From contig CAYSPZ010000034.1 of assembly GCA_964433065.1 (NCBI GenBank), forward strand, positions 1 through 18,699: a DNA stretch of 18,699 bases. Direction: 5' to 3'. Positions 13,363 through 18,699 of the stretch are shown here, piece by piece. The position numbers and the translations under genes are program-made. The DNA comes from RGIG3009 sp964433065. GTDB taxonomy: Bacteria > Bacillota > Clostridia > Oscillospirales > Acutalibacteraceae. The notes under the pieces are model-generated. The model did no database searches, had not been told where the DNA came from, and was given only the letters and a program-made list of their open reading frames with translations. Within the stretch, counting starts at the first letter, position 1; every line of letters starts with the position of its first letter.

Positions 13363-13487
13363 TCAAAAACGCGTATTCGCAAGGCAAATGCGTCATCGTA
13401 GTCAGTCACTCTCCGCAGGTCGCGTCGATGTGCGACCGCACTTATGAGTTGGTACGGATCACTTCCAAAGCCAAAAAACCTCGCTGA
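13359..13487 (+). pseudogene. C-terminal remnant of an ABC transporter ATPase
   Basis: Directly after the kinase stop, in a different frame, 42 codons read LIKNAYSQGKCVIVVSHSPQVASM, then CDRTYELVRITSKAKKPR and a stop at 13485-13487. GKCVIVVSHSPQVASMCDRTYEL is the strand and H-loop of an ABC transporter nucleotide-binding domain (usual form GKTvIvvTHdpevA...aDRvi.l). Walker A, the signature motif and Walker B are absent, there is no start codon or ribosome binding site, and a terminator follows at once. It is best read as a scar of a deletion that removed most of an ABC gene (and perhaps a permease) that used to follow the kinase. Confidence 0.6.
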
Positions 13488-13525
13488 AAGAACCGCCGAC
13501 AATAAAATTGCCGGCGGTTCTTTTC
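13488..13525. terminator. Terminator after the two-component system
   Basis: An 11-bp stem, AAGAACCGCCG (13488-13498) with CGGCGGTTCTT (13512-13522), then TT. It is shared with the converging spoIIR gene. Confidence 0.85.
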
Positions 13526-14120
13526 AGTTGAATAAGCGTGTTAAATTTTCGATCCATTCCACGATCTTAAATCGTACCGCAAACCGTTTGCCGCCTTTCA
13601 CCGCTTGTTGTTGCTCTGAGTTTAATACGTCTTCCAGCGACTGTTTATCGGTCGCCGCCGAAACGCAAAGCGGCGGATACATCACGCACCACCAATTGTG
13701 CCCTTCCCCACTCCCGATGGTGATGCGTACCGCATCGTAGTTACCTGCGGGGAAGGTGTACTCTCCGTACGTGCGGGTGGTAAAATACATTTCTGTCACC
13801 TCAGCGGCAACCGTATAGGTATACCCCTGTTCGTACACGCATTGCTGTGCGGTCTGTTGCAGTTGCGGTAGCACCTCTTCCAACCGCCCACGCGCCGTTT
13901 TGGAATCGGTCACCCCGTTAAGCAACCCCGCGCCCGTTTCGGTGACCGCGTCCCGAACCAATAGTTTGAGTGCTTGATCCTCTTCACTGTCGGAGTTTGC
14001 CAGAATATGTACTCTGAGCACCGACCGTTCGATCCCCTCACACGTTTTGGAAAAGGATACCGTTTGAAACAAAAAAGCGAGTAATAGTCCGCAAGCGAGT
14101 GCTTTGGTCCATCGATACAT
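13524..14120 (-). CDS. spoIIR: Stage II sporulation protein R
   Basis: This 198-aa protein has an N-terminal signal or anchor (MYRWTKALACGLLLAFLFQTVSFS). The SpoIIR core motifs are LRVHILANSDSEEDQALKLLVRDAV (about residues 35-59) and, near the C-terminus, GNYDAVRITIGSGEGHNWWCVMYPPLC, the most conserved block of the family. SpoIIR is made in the forespore under SigF and signals across the septum to SpoIIGA, which processes pro-SigE. The ATG at 14120 is preceded by AGAAAGGA at 9 bases. That site is inside a strong terminator hairpin that also closes ispE. I did not find a clear SigF promoter; it could lie in the end of ispE. Confidence 0.95.
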   Translation of the reverse strand: MYRWTKALACGLLLAFLFQTVSFSKTCEGIERSVLRVHILANSDSEEDQALKLLVRDAVTETGAGLLNGVTDSKTARGRLEEVLPQLQQTAQQCVYEQGYTYTVAAEVTEMYFTTRTYGEYTFPAGNYDAVRITIGSGEGHNWWCVMYPPLCVSAATDKQSLEDVLNSEQQQAVKGGKRFAVRFKIVEWIENLTRLFN

Positions 14121-14121
14121 A

Positions 14122-14160
14122 AAAAACCGTCCTTTCTCATACAGAGAATGGACGGTTTTT
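14122..14160 (-). terminator. Terminator of ispE overlapping the spoIIR ribosome binding site
   Basis: On the minus strand, AAAAACCGTCC (14160-14150) pairs with GGACGGTTTTT (14132-14122), and the stem continues as TTCTC/GAGAA around a 5-nt loop: about 16 bp with one A-A mismatch. The final T-run abuts the spoIIR start codon, and the AAAGGA ribosome binding site lies in the 3' arm. Confidence 0.85.
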
Positions 14161-14166
14161 GTTTGT

Positions 14167-15036
14167 TTATTCAAGAATTTCGTATCGAATCCCATCACAC
14201 GGTCGGCACAAAAAGGTTTGCGGATAATCGGGCAACAATGCCGCCGTCGCGCGGTTTGCCGCCGCGTCGTCGTCAAACAACCCGAACACCGCCGACCCGC
14301 TTCCCGACAATGCCGACGCGATTGCACCGTACTCTTCCATTTGTCGGCGGATACGTGCCGTATGCGGTAGGTTCAACGGTCGTTCAAAACTGTTACCCAC
14401 CGTTTCGGAAAGACCGATCAGATCCCCCCGTGCGATCGCGCGACACATCCCGTCGGTATCGGGATGCTCCAACCGATCGGCAGTATCGAGCAGACGATAC
14501 GCTTCGGGGGTGGATACGCCATCCTGCGGTTTTGCGATCACCACCGTACAGGGCGGTATCGCCGAAAGCGGTGTCAACTCGGTCCCGATGTCGGTACACA
14601 ATACCGTGCCGCCGCGTATGCAAAACGGAACGTCCGCACCGATCGAGGCACCGATCTCGCACAACGCGTCCGATGACAGGTTTGCTTTTGTCAGCACGTT
14701 TAAAGCAACCAGTACGGCGGCGGCATCACTGCTTCCGCCCGCGAGTCCCGCCTGTGAGGGAATGCGCTTTTCAACCGTAATGATAAACCCGTCGGTCGTT
14801 TTCGTCTTTTCGCGAAACAATGCCGCCGCACGGTAGGCGGTATTGGTCGTGTCGCACGGGATACCGCCGTCACAGGACAGGTAGATCTCACCGTCGTCGG
14901 CATACGCGACCGTAACGGTATCGCACAGATCTACCGTTTGCATCACCGATTCGAGCAGGTGATAGCCGTCTTCGCGACGTCCCACGATATCCAGTGTCAG
15001 ATTGATCTTCGCAGGTGCAAAGGCACGTACTTTCAT
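14167..15036 (-). CDS. ispE: 4-diphosphocytidyl-2-C-methyl-D-erythritol kinase
   Basis: This 289-aa GHMP kinase of the non-mevalonate (MEP) isoprenoid pathway phosphorylates CDP-methylerythritol. It begins MKVRAFAPAKINLTLDIVGRREDGYHLLESVMQ, the standard IspE N-terminus with substrate-binding Lys. The ATP loop is IPSQAGLAGGSSDAAAVL, with GADVPFC following, and the C-terminal GHMP motif is ASALSGSGSAVFGLF. The start at 15036 has GGGGGAG 6 bases upstream and overlaps the aminotransferase stop (ATGA), so it is probably co-transcribed with the alaR/alaT-like pair. The length is normal. Many Firmicutes have ispE elsewhere, so this linkage is a local arrangement. Confidence 0.95.
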   Translation of the reverse strand: MKVRAFAPAKINLTLDIVGRREDGYHLLESVMQTVDLCDTVTVAYADDGEIYLSCDGGIPCDTTNTAYRAAALFREKTKTTDGFIITVEKRIPSQAGLAGGSSDAAAVLVALNVLTKANLSSDALCEIGASIGADVPFCIRGGTVLCTDIGTELTPLSAIPPCTVVIAKPQDGVSTPEAYRLLDTADRLEHPDTDGMCRAIARGDLIGLSETVGNSFERPLNLPHTARIRRQMEEYGAIASALSGSGSAVFGLFDDDAAANRATAALLPDYPQTFLCRPCDGIRYEILE

Positions 15037-16214
15037 TTGGTCTCCCCCGTACATTCTTGCACGAATTCTTTGATCCGCTTCATCGCTTCGGTGATGTGGC
15101 GGATGGAATAGCAGTAGGAAATGCGGACAAACCCTTCGCCGCAATCGCCGAACGCATTACCGGGTACGACGGCGACGTGTTTTTCCAATAACAAGCGGTG
15201 ACAGAATTCCTCCGACGATAAACCGGTGACCGCCACCGACGGAAACACGTAGAACGCGCCTTCGGGTTCAAAGCAGGAAAGACCCATCTTGCGCAATTCT
15301 TCCACGATAAACCGTCGCCGCGAATCGTAATCGGCGCGCATCATCTCGACGTCCTCGTCCCCGTTATTCATCGCCTCGATCGCCGCATACTGCGCGGTGG
15401 TCGGTGCGCTCATCAGTGCGAACTGATGCAGTTTGGTAATCATTTTGCAGATCGGCGCGGGGGCGCACACGTACCCGAGTCGCCACCCCGTCATCGCGAA
15501 CGATTTGGAGAAGCCGCTGATATAAACGGTGCGTTCCTGCATTCCCTCGATCGACGCAAAACTGACGTGCGGCTCGGTGCCGTATGTAAGGTCCCCGTAG
15601 ATCTCGTCGGACAGCACCAGAATATCGGTACCGCGCAACACGTCAGCGATCGCTTCCAGATGTTCGCGGCGCATAACCGCACCCGTCGGGTTGTTCGGGT
15701 AGGGTAACACCAACAACTTGGTCTTCGGGGTGATCGCCGCTTTCAGCGCTTCGGGGGTCAGGCGGAACGCGTCTTTGGCTTCGGTCACGATCGGTTTCGG
15801 GACGGCACCCGCCATCTTGGCAAGAGGTGTATAGCACACGAATGCCGGTTCGGGAATGAGTACCTCGTCCCCCTCTTCCAGCACGGTGCGCATACACAGG
15901 TCGATACCTTCACTGCCGCCGACCGTTACCAGTATCTCCGATTTGGGATCGTAGGTCAGACCGATGTGACGGTTCACATATCCGCCGATCGCTTCGCGCA
16001 ACGCAAACAGACCCGCGTTGGGGGTGTACCACGTTTTGCCTTTTTCAAGCGATTCTATGCCCTTTTCCCGAATATGGAACGGGGTCGAAAAGTCAGGTTC
16101 ACCGATCGACAACGAGATGACGTCGTCCATCTCGTTGGCAATATCAAAGAAACGGCGAATGCCCGACGGTTTCAGATCCGTCACCGTTCGGTTAATGAGT
16201 TTCTGATAATCCAT
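15033..16214 (-). CDS. PLP-dependent aminotransferase (class I/II, AlaT-like)
   Basis: This 393-aa fold-type I aminotransferase has an N-terminal ISLSIGEPDFSTP motif, GGSEGIDLCMRTVL, the cofactor motif PYPNNPTGA (residues 171-179), LSDEIYGDL with Asp203 and Tyr206, the Schiff-base Lys237 in SGFSKSFAMTGWRLGY, and a C-terminal FVRISYCYS with the carboxylate-binding Arg. The length is standard. The gene follows an Lrp-type regulator at 3 bases, the order of alaR-alaT in Bacillus subtilis, so alanine or an aromatic amino acid is a likely substrate. The exact substrate cannot be read from the motif set, so no symbol is given. Confidence 0.92.
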   Translation of the reverse strand: MDYQKLINRTVTDLKPSGIRRFFDIANEMDDVISLSIGEPDFSTPFHIREKGIESLEKGKTWYTPNAGLFALREAIGGYVNRHIGLTYDPKSEILVTVGGSEGIDLCMRTVLEEGDEVLIPEPAFVCYTPLAKMAGAVPKPIVTEAKDAFRLTPEALKAAITPKTKLLVLPYPNNPTGAVMRREHLEAIADVLRGTDILVLSDEIYGDLTYGTEPHVSFASIEGMQERTVYISGFSKSFAMTGWRLGYVCAPAPICKMITKLHQFALMSAPTTAQYAAIEAMNNGDEDVEMMRADYDSRRRFIVEELRKMGLSCFEPEGAFYVFPSVAVTGLSSEEFCHRLLLEKHVAVVPGNAFGDCGEGFVRISYCYSIRHITEAMKRIKEFVQECTGETK

Positions 16215-16217
16215 AAA

Positions 16218-16691
16218 TCACATAAGTCCTCTCTCGTCCTGTGTTTCGCCGAGGAACATCACGTTGTTCTCCTTATAGCGGCGCAATACGAAATGTGTGG
16301 CGGTGGAAATGACCGAATCGAGAGTCGATAACCGTTTTGCCACGAATGCCGCAATATCCTGAAACGATCTGCCGTTGACACGTACCGACAGGTCGTAGCC
16401 ACCGGACATCAGGTACACGCTTTCCACTTCGTCAAACGCCATCACCTGTTCGGCAATTCCTTCAAAACCGATATCGCGGCGCGGCGTCACTTTCAGTTCA
16501 ATGATGGCGGTCACGTTCTGTCGATCGGTCTTGTCCCAATCCACCACCGCTTTGTACGCGCGGATCGCGCCGCACTTTTCGAGCGCGGCGATCTGTTCTT
16601 TTACTTCCCGCTCAGAAATACCCAGCATCGTTGCCAGTTGCGTATCGGTCAACCGTGCATTTTGATCCAGTAATCTCAATAATTTATCCAC
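16218..16691 (-). CDS. Lrp/AsnC-family transcriptional regulator (AlaR-like)
   Basis: This 157-aa protein has an N-terminal HTH, LLDQNARLTDTQLATMLGISEREVKEQIAALEKCGAIRAYKAVVD, and a C-terminal RAM (Lrp ligand-binding) domain, with VTAIIELKVTPRRDIGFEGIAEQVMAFDEVESVYLMSGGYDLSVRV and a helix to about residue 130. The GTG at 16691 has GGAGGGA about 6 bases upstream. It is the first gene of the operon with the aminotransferase and ispE. It lies divergent from the ACT-domain gene across a 128-bp gap that contains a large inverted repeat, a natural binding site for it. Ligand inferred: the amino acid handled by the neighbouring enzyme. Confidence 0.92.
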   Translation of the reverse strand: MDKLLRLLDQNARLTDTQLATMLGISEREVKEQIAALEKCGAIRAYKAVVDWDKTDRQNVTAIIELKVTPRRDIGFEGIAEQVMAFDEVESVYLMSGGYDLSVRVNGRSFQDIAAFVAKRLSTLDSVISTATHFVLRRYKENNVMFLGETQDERGLM

Positions 16692-16719
16692 GATAAGTCC
16701 CTCCGTGAAAAAAAGATAC

Positions 16720-16797
16720 TTTTTTTACAGTATATCACACATTTTCGTAAAATAAAGTATTTTCTTATAAAAGTTTTTGTGGTATACTGTAAAAAAA
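16720..16797. promoter_or_regulatory. Mirrored divergent promoters in a 20-bp inverted repeat
   Basis: Positions 16720-16739 and 16778-16797 are reverse complements over 20 bp with one mismatch. Each arm contains an extended -10 element (TGG-TATACT at 16780-16788 rightward; TGA-TATACT leftward), so the two promoters have nearly the same sequence from -15 past the start point. No consensus -35 box is visible on the right. The 38-bp centre is A/T-rich. Confidence 0.7.
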
Positions 16798-16819
16798 GCA
16801 AAAAGGACGGTTATACAGT

Positions 16820-17089
16820 ATGCGAGCAGTTATTACGGTTATCGGCAAAGATATGGTCGGCATTTTAGCCAAAGTATCCGCCGTCTGTGCCGATCACGGC
16901 ATCAACGTGTTGGAAGTAACGCAATCCATTTTACAGGATATGTTTGCGATGATCATGATGGTGGATATCGAAAAAAGCGACATCCCGTTCACCACATTCG
17001 CCGACGAACTTACCGCGCTCGGCGCTTCGATGAACCTGTCGGTCCACACGATGCATGAGGATATCTTCAATTCGATGCACACCATCTGA
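16820..17089 (+). CDS. ACT-domain protein (UPF0237 family)
   Basis: This 89-aa protein is a single ACT domain: MRAVITVIGKDMVGILAKVSAVCADHGINVLEVTQSILQDMFAMIMMVDIE, then DELTALGASMNLSVHTMHEDIFNSMHTI. This matches the UPF0237 group, which occurs next to UPF0210/PFL-family genes in many Firmicutes. ACT domains usually bind amino acids. The start at 16820 has an AAAAAGGA site some 12 bases upstream. The stop lies 15 bases before the next gene, which has its own ribosome binding site, so the two form an operon. The function of the pair is not established to my knowledge. Confidence 0.9.
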   Translation: MRAVITVIGKDMVGILAKVSAVCADHGINVLEVTQSILQDMFAMIMMVDIEKSDIPFTTFADELTALGASMNLSVHTMHEDIFNSMHTI

Positions 17090-17104
17090 ACGGAGTGAAC
17101 GGTT

Positions 17105-18463
17105 ATGTTAAATGCACACGATATTTTAGAGACCATCACGATGATACAGGAAGAGAACCTGGACGTCCGTACCATCACGATGGGCATCTCGTTACTCGAC
17201 TGTTGCGACAGTAATATTGATCGCACCTGCGAACGCATCTACGAAAAGATCACCAACCGCGCCCGTAATCTGGTAGCGGTCGGTGAACAGATCGAAAAGG
17301 AATTCGGTATTCCGATCATCAACAAACGCATTTCGGTCACCCCCATCGCAATGGTATTGGCGGCTTGCGAGAAAAAAGAACCGCTGAAGATCGCGTTAAC
17401 GCTCGAAAAAGCGGCGATTGCTTGCGGTGTCAACTTTATCGGCGGCTATTCCGCTCTCGTGCAAAAGGGATTTGCCGCAGGGGATGCCGAACTGATCGAA
17501 AGTATCCCCGAAGCACTCGCCTGTACCGATCACGTTTGCTCGTCGGTCAACATCGGTTCCACCAAAGCGGGTATCAATATGGATGCCGTCGCGATGATGG
17601 GGCGCGTGGTCAAACGTGCCGCCGAACTGACCGCTGACCGCGATTGTATCGGTCCTGCGAAATTGGTGGTATTCTGTAACGCGCCCGAAGACAACCCGTT
17701 TATGGCGGGTGCGTTCCACGGTCCCGGTGAACCCGATTGCGTGATCAACGTCGGCGTTTCGGGTCCCGGTGTAGTTCGCGCCGCCCTCGCCAAAGCAGGT
17801 GACTGCGACCTGACCGCCGTTGCGGACCTCATCAAACGCACCGCGTTTAAGATCACCCGTATGGGTCAGTTGGTCGCCAAAGAAGCGTCCGAACGCTTGG
17901 GCGTTCCGTTCGGTATCGTCGACCTCTCACTCGCCCCCACCCCCGCCGTCGGCGATTCGGTCGCCTACATTCTCGAAGAAATGGGTCTGGAATGTTGCGG
18001 CGCTCACGGCACCACCGCCGCTCTTGCCCTGCTCAATGATGCGGTTAAAAAAGGCGGTGTGATGGCATCCTCCCACGTCGGCGGTCTGTCGGGCGCGTTC
18101 ATTCCCGTCACCGAAGACGCGGGTATGATCGCCGCCGCCCGCTCGGGTTGTCTGCGCATCGAGAAATTAGAAGCGATGACCGCCGTTTGTTCGGTGGGCT
18201 TAGATATGATCAACATTCCCGGCGACACCTCGCCCGAGATCATTTCCGCCATCATTGCGGACGAAGCCGCCATTGGTCTTATCAACTCCAAATCCACCGC
18301 CGTTCGCGTCATTCCCGCCATCGGCAAACAGGTGGGTGACGAACTGTCCTTCGGCGGTCTGCTCGGCGGCGGTCCGGTTATGCCGGTCAACACCGCCTCC
18401 CCCGCACGACTCATTCACCGCGGCGGACGCATCCCCGCCCCGTTGCAAAGCCTTAAAAACTGA
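17105..18463 (+). CDS. PFL family protein (UPF0210 / DUF711)
   Basis: This 452-aa cytoplasmic protein is full length for the UPF0210 family. Typical stretches are LDVRTITMGISLLDC near the start, IPIINKRISVTPIAMVLAA, INMDAVAMMGRVVKRAAELT, KLVVFCNAPEDNPFMAGAFHGPGEPDCVINVGVSGPGVV in the middle, RMGQLVAKEASERLGVPFGIVDLSLAPTPAVGDSVAYILEEMGLE, and SFGGLLGGGPVMPVN at the end. The family has a glycyl-radical-enzyme-like name but no catalytic assignment that I know of. The start at 17105 has ACGGAGTG upstream. It pairs with the upstream ACT protein, suggesting amino acid control of an unknown enzyme activity. A strong terminator follows. Confidence 0.93.
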   Translation: MLNAHDILETITMIQEENLDVRTITMGISLLDCCDSNIDRTCERIYEKITNRARNLVAVGEQIEKEFGIPIINKRISVTPIAMVLAACEKKEPLKIALTLEKAAIACGVNFIGGYSALVQKGFAAGDAELIESIPEALACTDHVCSSVNIGSTKAGINMDAVAMMGRVVKRAAELTADRDCIGPAKLVVFCNAPEDNPFMAGAFHGPGEPDCVINVGVSGPGVVRAALAKAGDCDLTAVADLIKRTAFKITRMGQLVAKEASERLGVPFGIVDLSLAPTPAVGDSVAYILEEMGLECCGAHGTTAALALLNDAVKKGGVMASSHVGGLSGAFIPVTEDAGMIAAARSGCLRIEKLEAMTAVCSVGLDMINIPGDTSPEIISAIIADEAAIGLINSKSTAVRVIPAIGKQVGDELSFGGLLGGGPVMPVNTASPARLIHRGGRIPAPLQSLKN

Positions 18464-18510
18464 TAAAAAGCCGTCGAGCAATAGCGTAATGTTCTTAGCG
18501 GAGTTTATCA

Positions 18511-18546
18511 AAAGAGACCGTCAACAAGCGCGTTGACGGTCTCTTT
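18511..18546. terminator. Terminator after the UPF0210 gene
   Basis: A perfect 15-bp stem, AAAGAGACCGTCAAC (18511-18525) with its complement (18532-18546), loop AAGCGC. A-rich on the left and T on the right, so it can serve both directions. Confidence 0.88.
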
Positions 18547-18622
18547 ATCGTGTTACAGTGGGTTTGGGCTACCGCCCAAGTGCAATTGTGCATACAAATG
18601 CGATGCTGGTTCTCTTTACTAT

Positions 18623-18699
18623 TTATACGGATAAATCTAATGGGAGATCACTTATATCCTTTAGTCTTTTCCCTTCAACAAGCATATTGAGCGTTTCTA
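18623..18699 (-). CDS. Partial C-terminus of an unidentified protein
   Basis: The minus strand from the right edge reads ETLNMLVEGKRLKDISDLPLDLSV and stops at TAA (18625-18623). Codon content and the sequence look like a true protein end, but 24 residues are too few to name a family. The gene continues outside the window. Between it and the terminator at 18546 nothing else was seen. Confidence 0.45.
   Translation of the reverse strand, partial: ETLNMLVEGKRLKDISDLPLDLSV

Overview
The window reads as a spore-forming, Gram-positive Firmicute, most likely a gut clostridium of the Oscillospiraceae/Ruminococcaceae type. It carries the complete spoIIA operon (spoIIAA-spoIIAB-sigF) and spoIIR, strong AGGAGG-type ribosome binding sites, sigma-A promoters and many intrinsic terminators. 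No rRNA, tRNA or CRISPR array was seen.

Region 1 (1-3010) is an AT-rich accessory island. It holds a 23-nt-period hairpin array whose last stem runs into the promoter of a four-helix-bundle (Avd/S23-like) gene. Next come a small XRE repressor facing a 57-aa HTH protein and a lipoprotein across an operator-like dyad, then a second hairpin array. Last is a retron: a reverse transcriptase with the NAxxH and VTG retron signatures, preceded by a non-coding RNA whose ends (a1/a2) form a 12-bp duplex. No recognised retron effector lies beside it.

Region 2 (3011-5214) is decayed. It has an AraC-type regulator that has lost most of its cupin domain and is frameshifted, an orphan terminator, and a VanY-like D,D-carboxypeptidase lipoprotein with a one-base frameshift. 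That gene's promoter is separated from its ribosome binding site by a 554-bp MITE-like element with 22-bp perfect terminal inverted repeats.

Region 3 (5217-9812) is a sugar-catabolism locus. A minus-strand operon (Gfo/Idh/MocA oxidoreductase, TIM-barrel epimerase/isomerase, NagB-like deaminase/isomerase) is divergent from an AraC regulator, which is followed by a YhcH-family protein and a small membrane protein.

Region 4 (9814-15036) is housekeeping and sporulation: sigF, spoIIAB and spoIIAA; an OmpR-type two-component system followed by the C-terminal scar of an ABC transporter ATPase; spoIIR; and ispE. SigF and SpoIIR belong to the same forespore pathway. The spoIIR ribosome binding site lies inside a terminator hairpin at the end of ispE.

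Region 5 (15033-18699) has an alaR/alaT-like Lrp regulator and aminotransferase pair, apparently continuing into ispE and divergent from an ACT-domain protein plus UPF0210 (PFL family) protein. The divergent promoters sit in a 20-bp inverted repeat. The 3' end of one further minus-strand gene runs off the right edge.
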